A stretch of 56,195 bases of DNA, from positions 1-56,195 of the forward strand of contig VFZE01000038.1 in the NCBI GenBank assembly GCA_016871315.1, written 5' to 3'. The notes under the pieces are model-generated. The model was not told the origin of the DNA and did no database searches. It saw only the letters and a program-made list of their open reading frames with translations. The position numbers and the translations under genes are program-made. Positions within the stretch are counted from its first letter, which is position 1. Each line of letters starts with the position of its first letter. Source of the stretch: Acidimicrobiia bacterium. GTDB lineage: Bacteria; Acidobacteriota; Terriglobia; Bryobacterales; Bryobacteraceae. Positions 18,405-27,417 of this stretch are shown piece by piece.

Positions 18405-19688
18405 CTAACAAACCAATTGCTTGCGCCCGATCTTCAGCCCGTTCAACTGTCCCAGGGCGGTCAGCGACAGCCGGTCCGGCCGGAAGAAATCCTGCGCCAC
18501 TTGCTGAATCTCCGCCGCGGTCACGGCATCGATCTTCTCGATAATCTCATCGAGCGAAAAGAACCGTCCGTAGTAGAGCTGCTGGCGGGCGAGATTGGTC
18601 ATGCGGCTGGAAGTCGACTCCAGCCCCAGCATCAGAGAACCCTTCAAGTGATTCTTCCCGCGCAACAGCTCTTCTTCCGACACCGGTTCCTCTTTCAGCC
18701 GCCTAAACTCCTCCAGCACCAGTTGGATGACTTCCTGTACGGTTTCGCGGCCGGTGCCTGCATAGACGCCGAGGCAACCGCTGTCCTTGTACATATTCAA
18801 ATCGGAGAACACCGCGTACACCAGCCCGCGCTTTTCCCGGATATTCTGAAACAGCCGCGAACTCATGCTGCCGCCGAGCAGCGTGTTCAGCACATAGGCC
18901 GGAAACCGCATCTCGTGCGAGACGGAATAGGCCGGAACCCCCATCATCAGATGCACCTGTTCGAGTTCCTTCTTCTTCCGCAGCACCAGGTGAGCCTGCG
19001 TCTTCGGGACCGGTTGCGGCTTCAGTTCCTTGCCCGGCTTCAACCCTTCAAACTGCGCGCGCACCATCTCCACGATGCGGTGATGGGTGAGGTTGCCGGC
19101 GGCGGTGACGATGAGGTTCGCCGGTGTATAGATGGAGCGATAATAGCCGTCGATCATTTCGCGGCTGAAGCCCTCGATTGTCTCGCGCGTTCCCAGAATC
19201 GGCTGCCCGAGCGGTTCATTCTTCCAGAAATTCGACGAGAACGTCTCATGCACCAGGTACTCCGGGTTGTCGTTCTCCATCTTCAGCTCTTCCAGAATGA
19301 CGCTCTTCTCCTTGCGGATATCCTCTTCGCGGAATGCCGGCCGCAGCAGCATATCGGAGAGGACGTCAAACGCCTCCGGCAGATGCTCATCCAGCACCTT
19401 CGTGTTGAAGCAGACCAGCTCCTTGCCGGTGAAGGCATCCAGGTGGCCGCCGAGCGAATCCATCGTGCGCGCGATCTGCTCGGCCGAACGTGTCGGCGTG
19501 CCCTTGAAGACCATATGCTCGATGAAATGCGAGATGCCGCTTTCGGCGCCCTCTTCCCGCCGCGATCCGGCGTCCACCCACACGCCGATCGAAACCGAGC
19601 GCACATAGGGCATCGCCTCGGTGATCACCTTCAGGCCATTGGAAAGAGTGGTTATTTCGATCAACCGATCGTGTGCGGATGAGGGCAT
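18405..19688 (-). CDS. M16-family zinc metallopeptidase (insulinase/mitochondrial processing peptidase type)
   Basis: 427 aa. The inverted zinc motif HxxEH is present at residues 54-58 (HFIEH in [17 protein letters not shown]), with the distal glutamate region ([15 protein letters not shown]) at the expected spacing. The C-terminal half has the family's Arg/Tyr substrate-binding features ([29 protein letters not shown]). No signal peptide, so it may act in the cytoplasm or be exported by other means. The length matches single-chain bacterial MPP-like enzymes such as PqqL/YmxG types. It is divergent from rlmN and is the first gene of a possible three-gene unit with the two unrecognised genes after it. 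Confidence 0.92.
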   Translation of the reverse strand: MPSSAHDRLIEITTLSNGLKVITEAMPYVRSVSIGVWVDAGSRREEGAESGISHFIEHMVFKGTPTRSAEQIARTMDSLGGHLDAFTGKELVCFNTKVLDEHLPEAFDVLSDMLLRPAFREEDIRKEKSVILEELKMENDNPEYLVHETFSSNFWKNEPLGQPILGTRETIEGFSREMIDGYYRSIYTPANLIVTAAGNLTHHRIVEMVRAQFEGLKPGKELKPQPVPKTQAHLVLRKKKELEQVHLMMGVPAYSVSHEMRFPAYVLNTLLGGSMSSRLFQNIREKRGLVYAVFSDLNMYKDSGCLGVYAGTGRETVQEVIQLVLEEFRRLKEEPVSEEELLRGKNHLKGSLMLGLESTSSRMTNLARQQLYYGRFFSLDEIIEKIDAVTAAEIQQVAQDFFRPDRLSLTALGQLNGLKIGRKQLVC

Positions 19689-19762
19689 TTGCGTGGGAAT
19701 TCGGGGAACTTCAACTTCAATTCTATCATTCGCGCCGCCGGCCCTTTGTTAGACTGGGCTTT

Positions 19763-20827
19763 GTGGGGCAAATCTCCCTCCTCGGCCTGGATCTGGAGGC
19801 GATCCAGCAACTGATCGCCGATCAGCCCGCCTATCGCGCGCGTCAGATCTATCGCGCCCTCTACCGCGAGCGCATCTCCGGCTGGGAGCAGATCACCACG
19901 CTGCCCAAACCGCTGCGTCAGTCTCTCGCCGGGCGCTTCTCCATCGGCCTCCCGGAGGTGGCCGCTGAATATCTTTCCGCCGACAACACCCGCCGATATC
20001 TGCTCCAACTCGCCGACGGCAAAACCGTCGAAACTGTCCTCATGCCCGAGGAGCGCCGCGACACCATATGCATCTCCACGCAGGTCGGCTGCCCCGTCGA
20101 CTGTAAATTCTGCCTCACCGCCCTCATGGGCCTGGAGCGCAATCTCACGGCCGGCGAAATCGCCGGACAGGTCCTGCTCGTCGCCGCCCGCCATTCGCTC
20201 GATCCGCTCGCCGCGCGCATGAACGTCGTCATGATGGGCCAGGGCGAGCCGTTGCTGAACCTTTCCAGCGTCATCGCCGCCACGCGGCTGCTCACGGGCA
20301 AAGACGGTGTCGCGATGTCGGAACGCCGCATCACGCTATCGACATCCGGCATCATTCCCGCCATCGAGAAGCTGGGCCAGGAGCCGGTGCGCCCCAAGCT
20401 CGCCATCTCGCTCAACGCCAGCCAGGAAGAACAGCGCCGCCGCCTCATGCCCATCACTGGCAAGTACTCGCTCAAGGACCTCATTGCCGCCTGCCGCGCC
20501 TATCCACTGCGAAGCTGGGAGCGGCTCACTTTCGAATACGTACTGCTGGGCGGGGTGAACGATACCGATGCCGACGCACGGCGTGTGGTTTCCCTGCTCG
20601 GCCAGCTGAAGGCAAAGGTCAATCTCATCGCGCTCAATCCCGGCCCCGGCATTCCGTTTGAGACGCCGCCGCCGGAACGCGTTGCGAGTTTTCAGACCAT
20701 CGTCGCCCGCGCGCTGCCCTGCTTCGTGCGCAAGCCCCGCGGGCTCGACATCTATGCCGCCTGCGGCCAGCTCAAGCGCATGGCCTCGGAGCCCGCGCCC
20801 GCCGCGCTCGTTCCCGCGCCTGCCTGA
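19763..20827 (+). CDS. rlmN: 23S rRNA (adenine2503-C2)-/tRNA adenine37 methyltransferase RlmN
   Basis: Radical-SAM enzyme that makes m2A2503 in 23S rRNA and often m2A37 in tRNA. From the GTG at 19763 ([14 protein letters not shown]) it is 354 aa. The 4Fe-4S cysteines are Cys110, Cys114 and Cys117 (GCPVDCKFC). The methyl-carrying and resolving cysteines are also present: Cys103 (CISTQVG, seven residues before the cluster as in E. coli Cys118/Cys125) and Cys334 (DIYAACGQL). An upstream ATG at 19673 would add 30 residues without homology and would run into the M16 gene start, so I prefer the GTG. The Ala/Pro-rich tail is lineage-specific. Confidence 0.93.
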   Translation: MGQISLLGLDLEAIQQLIADQPAYRARQIYRALYRERISGWEQITTLPKPLRQSLAGRFSIGLPEVAAEYLSADNTRRYLLQLADGKTVETVLMPEERRDTICISTQVGCPVDCKFCLTALMGLERNLTAGEIAGQVLLVAARHSLDPLAARMNVVMMGQGEPLLNLSSVIAATRLLTGKDGVAMSERRITLSTSGIIPAIEKLGQEPVRPKLAISLNASQEEQRRRLMPITGKYSLKDLIAACRAYPLRSWERLTFEYVLLGGVNDTDADARRVVSLLGQLKAKVNLIALNPGPGIPFETPPPERVASFQTIVARALPCFVRKPRGLDIYAACGQLKRMASEPAPAALVPAPA

Positions 20828-20862
20828 TTGGTTGTAGAATCACCTTGGACAAGGAGGCATCT

Positions 20863-21804
20863 ATGGAGCGCAGAGAATTTCTCCGGCAGGCCGCGCTGGC
20901 CGGCGTGGTTCCCGTGGCGGCGTCCGCGGCGAAGACACAGCCACCGGATTCGGAAACCCTGGTGGCGACCCTGTACAACAGCCTGACGGAAGAGCAGAAG
21001 GGGAAAATCACGTTCCCGTTCGGTCATCCCCTGCAGCACAAAGTGGACGCCAACTGGTTCATCACGCCTCACCGCATCTCCAAGTTCTTCACCCGCGACC
21101 AGCAGGCCATGATCGAGGAGATCTTCCGCAAGCTCCACAACCCCGATTTCGTAGACAAGGTCATGCACCACATCCAGGAAGATGCCGCCGGCCTCGGCAA
21201 CTACACCATCGCGCTGTTCGGTGAACCGGGCAAAGGCAAATTCGAATTTGTCCTCACCGGCCGCCATTGCACCGCCCGCTGCGACGGCGACTCCGTGGAA
21301 GGCGCAGCCTTCGGCGGGCCGATCATGTACGGCCACCAATCAGGGCCCAGCGGCAATGAGCCGGCCGACCACCCGAACAACGTCTACTGGTTCCAGGCCC
21401 TGCGCGCCAACCAGGTCTTTCAGGCGCTCGACGGCAAGCAGCGGGAAAAGGCTCTGCTCTCTGTCAGCCCCCGCGCCGAACGCGCCACCGAAACCGTCAC
21501 CATCAAAGGCAAGACCGAGCGCTTCGCCGGACTCCCCGTCAGCGACATGAAGCGCGACCAGCGGGAGCTGGTCAGAAAAGTGATGGCCGATCTTTTGCTG
21601 CCGTTCCGCAAGAAGGACACCGACGAAGTCATGCGCTTCATTCAAGCCGCCGGTGGTGTGGAGAATCTCAACCTTTCCTTCTATAAAAACCTCGACATCG
21701 GCAACGACGGCGTCTGGGATGTCTGGCAGCTGGAAAGCTCCAATATGGTCTGGTACTTCCGTGGATACCCGCACGTGCACACCTGGGTGAACATACGCGC
21801 ATGA
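20863..21804 (+). CDS. DUF3500-family exported protein
   Basis: 313 aa. Starts MERREFLRQAALAGVVPVAASA, a Tat-like signal (RR then hydrophobic stretch). The body matches DUF3500 proteins: YNSLTEEQKGKITFPF, KFEFVLTGRHCTARCDG, AFGGPIMYGHQ, and a His/Trp-rich end (SSNMVWYFRGYPHVHTWVN). The function of the family is not established. AAGGAGG at 20851-20857 sets the ATG at 20863. It lies 35 bp after rlmN and 22 bp before glnE, in one direction, so cotranscription is likely although no functional link is obvious. Confidence 0.8.
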   Translation: MERREFLRQAALAGVVPVAASAAKTQPPDSETLVATLYNSLTEEQKGKITFPFGHPLQHKVDANWFITPHRISKFFTRDQQAMIEEIFRKLHNPDFVDKVMHHIQEDAAGLGNYTIALFGEPGKGKFEFVLTGRHCTARCDGDSVEGAAFGGPIMYGHQSGPSGNEPADHPNNVYWFQALRANQVFQALDGKQREKALLSVSPRAERATETVTIKGKTERFAGLPVSDMKRDQRELVRKVMADLLLPFRKKDTDEVMRFIQAAGGVENLNLSFYKNLDIGNDGVWDVWQLESSNMVWYFRGYPHVHTWVNIRA

Positions 21805-21826
21805 TCGTATTCCTCAGCCTCCACGC

Positions 21827-24739
21827 ATGCTCCGTCTAACTCAGGAAATTGAGTTCCGGGACTCTTCCCGCGCTTTGGCCAGCCTCACCCGTCTTAGCGA
21901 GGAGCTTCCACCCAAGGTGCAGGAGCGGCTGGGCCTGCTGATGCAGAACTCGCCCGACCCGGACACGGCGCTGCATTTCCTCAGCCGGCTCCACGATGAG
22001 AAGCCCGGCGCGTTTCATTGGATCTCCCGGTCACCGGCCTGCCTGCAATTCCTCATCGCCGCCTTTTCCCAAAGCAGGTTCTTGAGCGAGCAACTCTTGC
22101 AGACGCCGGAGTGGCTGGAACCCCTGCCTGCCTCCGGCGACCTGCACCGTGTCATCAGCGCCGAAGAGTACGCCGAACGGTTGGATGCGCGCCTCCCCTC
22201 CACCGATGGGGAGCCGCCGCCGGCCGAGGAATTCGCCGCCTTCCGCCGCGAACAACTGCTGCGCATCCTCCTCCGCGATCTGCTCGGATTCGGCTCCCTC
22301 AGCGACGTGACCGAGGAGCTCTCCAATCTCGCCGACGCCATGCTCGAGGTGGCCTGCTCGCGCATCCGCCGCGCGCTGGAAACGCGGCACGGAGAGGCCG
22401 CCACCGGCTTCACCGTTCTCGCCCTCGGCAAGCATGGGGGCCGCGAACTCAACTACAGCTCCGACATCGACCTCATGTTCCTCTATGCGGAAAACGGAGA
22501 AACCGGCGGCGGCGATCCCATTTCCTACAAGGAACTGTTCAAGAAGCTCTGCGTACAGCTCACGGATCTGTTGAGCCGCCACACCTCCCAAGGCGCCTGT
22601 TACCGCATCGATCTCCGCCTGCGCCCGGAAGGCACGCTGGGCGAGGTTTGCACCTCTCTTGACGGCGCACGCAACTACTATCAGAAGCGCGCCCGCGACT
22701 GGGAGCTTCAAATGCTCATCAAGGCACGCGTCGCCGCCGGCGACCGCGCCACCGGACGCGCCCTGCTCGAGTTCGTCGAACCCCTCACCTACTCCACCAC
22801 CACGGACTTCTCCAAGATTGAAGCCGTCTCGGAGGCGCGCCTCCGCATCTCGGAAAAGCTCGCCCGCCGCCGCGGCACACGCCAAGGCTTCGACGTCAAA
22901 CTCGCCCCCGGCGGTATTCGCGACATCGAATTCATGGTCCAGTGCCTCCAGCGCCTCCACGGCGGCCGCGAACCCTGGATCCGCCACGCCGGAACGCTGC
23001 TCGCGCTCTCCCGCCTCCGCGACAAGAGTCTGCTGAGCGACATCGAGTATTCCCGTCTCGCCTCCGCCTATCAGTTCCTGCGCAATCTCGAACATCGCCT
23101 CCAGTTCGCCGAGGACCGCCAGACCCACACCCTGCCCGCCGAGGACGCCGAGCTGGAGCTGCTCGCCCGCCGCATGCCGCCTGGTGAGCTCGGCAGCGCC
23201 CCTTCCGCCGCCGGCCTCAAGCAACAGATGGATGGCCACCTCGCCGACGTCCGCGAAATCTACGACCGCGTCGTTCACGCTCATCAGCCGCTCTACTACG
23301 GCGGCCCCATGGCCCCTCCTCATGACGCCGGCGATGAGCCGGAGTCCACCGAGCCCAGGCCCTCCGAAACCCCCGCCGCCACCGCCGAGCCTCCGGCAAG
23401 CAATCTGCTCCGCGCCATCGCCCAAAGAGCGCCGGGCCTGGCCGCCGTCATCGCCCGCACCCGCATCCGGCACGGCGCGCGCGCATTCGAGCATTTCCTG
23501 GAATCCATCCTCCCCACGCCCAAATATCTCGCCTGGCTCGACGAGGATCCCGTGCTTGCCGGCTATGCCATCGATCTGTTCGAACACAGCCCCTATTTCG
23601 CCGAACAGCTCAACCGCAGGCCGGAGCTGATCGAAGAACTCCAGCAAATGCGCGAAAAGCCCGAGCAGGCCCCGCAGTACGGCCGGATGCCTCCGCTGCT
23701 GGCAGGCGTCTCCGAGCTCCGCCGCTTCTTCAACCGCGAGATGCTGCGCATCCAGTGTGAAAGCATCTGCCTCCGCGTTCCCATCTTTCCCATCCTTCAG
23801 CGCACTTCTCTGCTCGCCGATTGCGCTGTTGCCACCGCTTATGAAATGGCGGTCAACCAGGTCGCCGCCTCACAGCCCCCTGTCTCGGCTCACTACACTC
23901 CAAAAAGTCAGATGTCGGTCATCGCCCTCGGCCGCCTCGGCATGCAGGAGTTCGATCTCGGCTCCGACGCCGATCTCAACTTCGTCCTCCCCGATGAAGA
24001 CTCCGCCGAGAAGCTCTTCTGGACCCGCGTCGCCGAACGCATCATCGACATTCTTACCGCCTACACCGGCGAAGGCGTCATGTTCGCCGTCGACACCCGC
24101 CTGCGTCCCAACGGCCGCGAAGGCCAGCTCGTGCAAACCGAGTCCACCTACAAGGACTACCTGGAGAAAACGGCGCAAGCATGGGAAGGCATCACCTACA
24201 TGAAATCGCGCGCCGTCGCCGGCAACCTCGACCGCGGCACCAAGTTCCTCTCCGAACTGCAGGACGTCGACTGGCGCCGCTACGGCCAGGGCGGCCGCTC
24301 CAAACAGGAGCTGCGCGACATGCGCCAGCGCCTGGAGCAGGAGCAAGGGGAAGCCAATCCACTGAAGGCCGGTCCCGGCGGCTACTACGATATTGACTTC
24401 GCTCTCATGTATCTGCGCCTCAAGTCGGCCGGCTTCTTCTTCGCTGTCCTCAACACGCCCGCCCGCATCGAGGTGATCGAGAAGATGGGCCATCTTGACC
24501 GCGCCGATTCCGTCTTCCTCCTCGATGCCGCCACCTTCTACCGCGCGCTTGATCACGGCCTCCGCCTCAGCTCCGGCCACGCCGAAGGACGCCTCCCCAG
24601 CGCCCAGCTTCAGCTCGACATGCTGACGGAGCTGGTCAGCCGCTGGACCCCCGCGCACCTGCATGACCAGCCGCTTCCTCTTGAGCTTGCACAGATCCAG
24701 TCCAAGACCCGGGACTACTTTGACCGCCTGTTCGGTTGA
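21827..24739 (+). CDS. glnE: Bifunctional glutamine synthetase adenylyltransferase/deadenylase
   Basis: 970 aa, about the length of E. coli GlnE (946). It adds AMP to and removes AMP from the regulatory Tyr of GlnA in answer to nitrogen status through PII. Two nucleotidyltransferase domains are visible: the N-terminal deadenylase with ALGKHGGRELNYSSDIDLMF near residues 199-217, and the C-terminal adenylylase with ALGRLGMQEFDLGSDADLNF near 700-718; both keep the D-x-D metal site. A Pro/Glu/Ala-rich linker lies near residues 490-520 (PPHDAGDEPES...). GlnA with Tyr397 is in this window. No PII gene (glnB) or glnD was found. The ATG at 21827 has no clear ribosome site. Confidence 0.95.
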   Translation: MLRLTQEIEFRDSSRALASLTRLSEELPPKVQERLGLLMQNSPDPDTALHFLSRLHDEKPGAFHWISRSPACLQFLIAAFSQSRFLSEQLLQTPEWLEPLPASGDLHRVISAEEYAERLDARLPSTDGEPPPAEEFAAFRREQLLRILLRDLLGFGSLSDVTEELSNLADAMLEVACSRIRRALETRHGEAATGFTVLALGKHGGRELNYSSDIDLMFLYAENGETGGGDPISYKELFKKLCVQLTDLLSRHTSQGACYRIDLRLRPEGTLGEVCTSLDGARNYYQKRARDWELQMLIKARVAAGDRATGRALLEFVEPLTYSTTTDFSKIEAVSEARLRISEKLARRRGTRQGFDVKLAPGGIRDIEFMVQCLQRLHGGREPWIRHAGTLLALSRLRDKSLLSDIEYSRLASAYQFLRNLEHRLQFAEDRQTHTLPAEDAELELLARRMPPGELGSAPSAAGLKQQMDGHLADVREIYDRVVHAHQPLYYGGPMAPPHDAGDEPESTEPRPSETPAATAEPPASNLLRAIAQRAPGLAAVIARTRIRHGARAFEHFLESILPTPKYLAWLDEDPVLAGYAIDLFEHSPYFAEQLNRRPELIEELQQMREKPEQAPQYGRMPPLLAGVSELRRFFNREMLRIQCESICLRVPIFPILQRTSLLADCAVATAYEMAVNQVAASQPPVSAHYTPKSQMSVIALGRLGMQEFDLGSDADLNFVLPDEDSAEKLFWTRVAERIIDILTAYTGEGVMFAVDTRLRPNGREGQLVQTESTYKDYLEKTAQAWEGITYMKSRAVAGNLDRGTKFLSELQDVDWRRYGQGGRSKQELRDMRQRLEQEQGEANPLKAGPGGYYDIDFALMYLRLKSAGFFFAVLNTPARIEVIEKMGHLDRADSVFLLDAATFYRALDHGLRLSSGHAEGRLPSAQLQLDMLTELVSRWTPAHLHDQPLPLELAQIQSKTRDYFDRLFG

Positions 24740-24752
24740 TACCATCAGAAAA

Positions 24753-25580
24753 GTGGTTCGTTTTTCCGCGGCTTGTTTCCTTTTCTGCTCGCTCGCCCGG
24801 GCCGCGCCCATCGACGACGCCTTCCGCTGCCTTTACAATTTCGATTTTCCCGCCGCCCACCGCGTTCTCGACAACTACATCGCCGCCAATCCCAAGGACC
24901 CGCTCGGCTACTCCACCCGCGCCGCCGCTTACCTGTTTCACGAGCTCGACCGCCTCAACATCCTCGCCGCCGAATTCTTCGCTGACGACAAGAAAATCAC
25001 AGCCAACAAGCGCCTTGAGCCTGATCCCGTCGTCCGCGAGAAATTCTTTTTCGCCATCGAGACCGCCCAGCAGCTCGCCAATGAACGCCTTCTCGGCCAT
25101 CCAGGCGACGCCAACGCTCTCTTCAGCCTCTGCCTTGCCGAAGGCATGATCACCGACTATATGGCCTTCGTCGAAAAGAAGCGCCTGCGCAGCCTCGGAC
25201 CCGCCCAGCGCTCCCACCGCCACGCGCTCGAGCTTCTCCGCCTGCATCCCGATTTCGCCGACGCCTACCTGACCACGGGTCTCAACGAATACCTGGTCGG
25301 CAGTCTCCCCTTCTTCATCCGCTGGTTCGTCCGCTTCGACGGCGTGGAAGGCAACAAGCTCACCGCTGTTTCCAAGCTCGAAAAAGTCGCCCGCGAAGGC
25401 CGCTACCTCGGCCCCTTCGCCCGTATTCTCCTCTCCCTGCTCCACCTCCGAGAAAAAAGGCCCCACATCACCATCCGCCTGCTCGAGGAACTTATCGCCG
25501 AATTCCCGCATAACCCCCTCCTTCGTTACGAACTCGATAAGATCCGCGCCAAATTCCCGCCTCCCGCTATCCGCCGCTAG
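24753..25580 (+). CDS. Exported TPR-like hypothetical protein
   Basis: 275 aa from the GTG at 24753, which starts a clear signal peptide (VVRFSAACFLFCSLARA, cleavage before APIDDAF). The mature part is helical with TPR-like pairs (FDFPAAHRVLDNYIAANPKDPLGYSTRAAAYLFHELD and later HALELLRLHPDFADAYLTTGLNEYLVG), and ends with another such pair (LLEELIAEFPHNPLLRYELDKI). No catalytic motif seen. A longer frame begins at 24663 inside glnE but would put the signal peptide in the middle of the protein. It begins 13 bp after the glnE stop. Likely periplasmic protein-interaction role; function unknown. Confidence 0.7.
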   Translation: MVRFSAACFLFCSLARAAPIDDAFRCLYNFDFPAAHRVLDNYIAANPKDPLGYSTRAAAYLFHELDRLNILAAEFFADDKKITANKRLEPDPVVREKFFFAIETAQQLANERLLGHPGDANALFSLCLAEGMITDYMAFVEKKRLRSLGPAQRSHRHALELLRLHPDFADAYLTTGLNEYLVGSLPFFIRWFVRFDGVEGNKLTAVSKLEKVAREGRYLGPFARILLSLLHLREKRPHITIRLLEELIAEFPHNPLLRYELDKIRAKFPPPAIRR

Positions 25581-25604
25581 CCGGTCCGTTATCATGTTCT
25601 AGTC

Positions 25605-26543
25605 ATGCTCTCCCGCCGCCTCTTCCTGCTCTCCCTCGCCGCCTCCGCGGCGCCAGGCAACAAACCCCTCCGCGGCATCTTCCCCATCATGCAGTCCCCG
25701 TTCACCGCCGACGACAAACTCGACCTCCCCATTCTCGCCAAGCAAGTCCACTTCCTCGAACGTTGCGGCGTCCACGGCATGGTCTGGCCCCAGCTCGCCA
25801 GCGAGTACTACAACCTCACCAAGGACGAGCGCCTCGCCGGCATGGAGACTATCCTCGCCGCAGGCAAATCCACGAGGCCCGCCCTCGTCATCGGCGTCCA
25901 GGCCGATGACTCCTCCGCCGCCGTCGAATACTCCAAACTCGCCACCAAACTCGGCGCCGACGCCCTCATCGCCCTCCCCCCGCGCGAGGAAAAAGACTGG
26001 AACAAGATCACCCTCTACTACAGGGAAATCGGCGCCGCCTCCCCGCTCCCCCTTTTCATCCAGGCCATCGGCAACGTCACCGTCCAAGGCATTATCGATC
26101 TCTCCAAAGCCATCCCCACGCTCCGCTACATCAAGGATGAAGCCGGCCCCGTCCTCTCCCGCCTCACCGAAATCCGCTCCAAGGCCCCCGCGCTTAACCC
26201 CTTCACCGGCGGCCACAGCAAGACCCTGCTTGATGAAATGATCCGCGGCTCCGCCGGCACCATGCCCGCCTCCGCCTGGGCCGACCTCCACGTCGCCGCC
26301 TGGGACGCTTTCCACTCCGGCGACCGCGCCCGCGCCGCCAACCTCTGCGCCAAGAGCCTCCTGCTCATCTCCACCGTCGACGCTTACGGCATGCCCGCCG
26401 TCAAATATTTCCTCCACCTGCGCGGTCTCTTCCCCACCTATCACCTCCGCCGCGACACCTCCCGCAACAACGCCCTCGACGACCACGCCAAACGCTATCT
26501 CGCCGAATTATTCGCCCTCCTCAAACCCCACCTCCGCGCCTGA
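25605..26543 (+). CDS. Exported dihydrodipicolinate-synthase-like (DapA superfamily) protein
   Basis: 312 aa with the (beta/alpha)8 pattern of N-acetylneuraminate lyase/DapA enzymes (GIFPIMQSPFTADDKLDLPIL). The Schiff-base lysine is present, Lys177 in RYIKDEAG. However the Thr-Thr of the GTTGE motif is replaced (WPQLASEYY) and the active-site Tyr position reads FIQAIGN, with Gln153 instead. So the proton-relay triad of true DapA is absent and it should not be called DapA. The N-terminus (MLSRRLFLLSLAASAAPG) looks like a Tat or Sec signal, unusual for this fold. Start 24 bp after the upstream gene. Its 3' end overlaps the RHH antitoxin gene by 23 bp. Confidence 0.8.
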   Translation: MLSRRLFLLSLAASAAPGNKPLRGIFPIMQSPFTADDKLDLPILAKQVHFLERCGVHGMVWPQLASEYYNLTKDERLAGMETILAAGKSTRPALVIGVQADDSSAAVEYSKLATKLGADALIALPPREEKDWNKITLYYREIGAASPLPLFIQAIGNVTVQGIIDLSKAIPTLRYIKDEAGPVLSRLTEIRSKAPALNPFTGGHSKTLLDEMIRGSAGTMPASAWADLHVAAWDAFHSGDRARAANLCAKSLLLISTVDAYGMPAVKYFLHLRGLFPTYHLRRDTSRNNALDDHAKRYLAELFALLKPHLRA

Positions 26544-26754
26544 ACCCTTTCTTCAACTTTTCTAGCAACTCCAATCCTCGTCTTGCCGACCCTTTGCTTG
26601 CCAGCGCACGGAAGCGCGTCTCGGCATCATGCTGAGCCAGCGCTACCGTCGCCAGCTCATCGATCAACTTATTCATACTGATCCCACGACTCTCCGCCAG
26701 CCGCCTCAGCCGCTCATGTTTCGATTCCGGCATCCTGATCGTCAAAGTGCTCAT
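26521..26754 (-). CDS. Ribbon-helix-helix antitoxin
   Basis: 77 aa. The N-terminus TLTIRMPESKHERLRRLAESRGISMNKLI (split here by meaning: a short beta strand TLTIRMP, then two helices) is the ribbon-helix-helix DNA-binding fold of CopG/Arc-type antitoxins; the basic C-terminal tail probably binds the toxin. Its start overlaps the PIN toxin stop by 4 bp, so it is the second gene of a coupled pair, with the toxin first. It probably represses the operon by binding the palindrome at 27187-27208. Confidence 0.82.
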   Translation of the reverse strand: MSTLTIRMPESKHERLRRLAESRGISMNKLIDELATVALAQHDAETRFRALASKGSARRGLELLEKLKKGFRRGGGV

Positions 26755-27176
26755 CGCAAACTCCTCAGCATCTCCCCGGGACTCACCACCCGGATGCCCG
26801 GAAACCGTAACTCCGCTTGCACAAAATCACGGCGGTTGTTCGTCACAATCATTCCGGCGCCTCCTGCCACCGCCAGCTCAATCAAGTGATTATCCGCTTC
26901 GTCGGACAGGTTAGGCGTCCAGGAATAGTAAACCTGCACCCATTCTCCGGCGCTAGCCATCGCCGCCACCAGTTCCCAACGCTCCTTCCTCGTCAAAGAG
27001 CATTTCCGGAACAATTCGTCCCGGCTGATCACGTCTTCATATTCTGATATCAGCGCCTGCCCGAACAAAGGGACCGCCTTGCCTTCAAGACAAGCTCGAA
27101 TCACCGCTCGATTCGTTCCGCTCCTCCGAAGCAGCGCCGCAACCAGCACGTTGGTATCAACCACAACGCGCTCCAT
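26751..27176 (-). CDS. PIN-domain toxin (putative toxin-antitoxin toxin, PIN family)
   Basis: 141 aa from the ATG at 27176 (MERVVVDTNVLVAALL). PIN-fold ribonuclease: the first catalytic Asp is in VVVDTN, the conserved Glu in LISEYEDVI, further acidic residues in DEADNHLIELAVAGGA, and the last part in VTNNRRDF. Such toxins cleave RNA and arrest growth. Alternative in-frame ATGs at 27179 and 27188 exist; the latter lies inside the palindrome, so I prefer the downstream ones, just behind GAGGGAG. The operon order toxin-antitoxin is less common than the reverse. Confidence 0.85.
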   Translation of the reverse strand: MERVVVDTNVLVAALLRRSGTNRAVIRACLEGKAVPLFGQALISEYEDVISRDELFRKCSLTRKERWELVAAMASAGEWVQVYYSWTPNLSDEADNHLIELAVAGGAGMIVTNNRRDFVQAELRFPGIRVVSPGEMLRSLR

Positions 27177-27186
27177 CATCTCCCTC

Positions 27187-27208
27187 ATGATAGCACATAT
27201 GCTATCAT
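27187..27208. promoter_or_regulatory. Palindromic operator of the PIN/RHH operon
   Basis: Perfect inverted repeat with 9-bp arms ATGATAGCA - CATA - TGCTATCAT. It lies directly at the 5' end of the toxin gene and even contains the first of its possible ATGs. RHH antitoxins bind such palindromes and autorepress; the assignment is by position and symmetry only. Confidence 0.65.
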
Positions 27209-27232
27209 CAAACCGCTCCTACTCTGTGTGGG

Positions 27233-27267
27233 GCGGGCCTTTAGCCCGCGCGAGGCTTCAGACTCGC
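27233..27267. repeat. REP-like pair of hairpins
   Basis: Two adjacent short stems: GCGGGC-CTTTA-GCCCGC (27233-27249) and GCGAG-GCTTCAGA-CTCGC (27250-27267). This GCGGGC-TTTA-GCCCGC form is typical of dispersed intergenic palindromes in GC-rich genomes. No second copy was noticed in this window, so the dispersed-repeat status is inference. Confidence 0.4.
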
Positions 27268-27291
27268 CACCACTTGCCCTACAATAAGAGC

Positions 27292-27417
27292 GTGCGCCTT
27301 TCCATTGAGCTTGACAGGGAAGAGGACGGCCATAAAAGCGGACTTCACAATCGGGCCACGTCGACACGCACTCTTGCGTCCACCAAGTTCATCAGCAGTT
27401 CAATCGCTGCGTTCTGA
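27292..27417 (+). pseudogene. Relic of a HicB-type antitoxin gene
   Basis: From GTG 27292 the frame reads VRLSIELDREEDG, the characteristic first strand and turn of HicB/UPF0150 antitoxins, where R-W-x-A-E should follow. Instead it continues HKSGLHNRATSTRT, which has no resemblance and is antisense to the Avd-like relic. Only about 13-14 codons (to about 27330) survive. No HicA toxin is nearby. A TACAAT -10-like box precedes it at 27279-27285. Non-functional. Confidence 0.45.
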
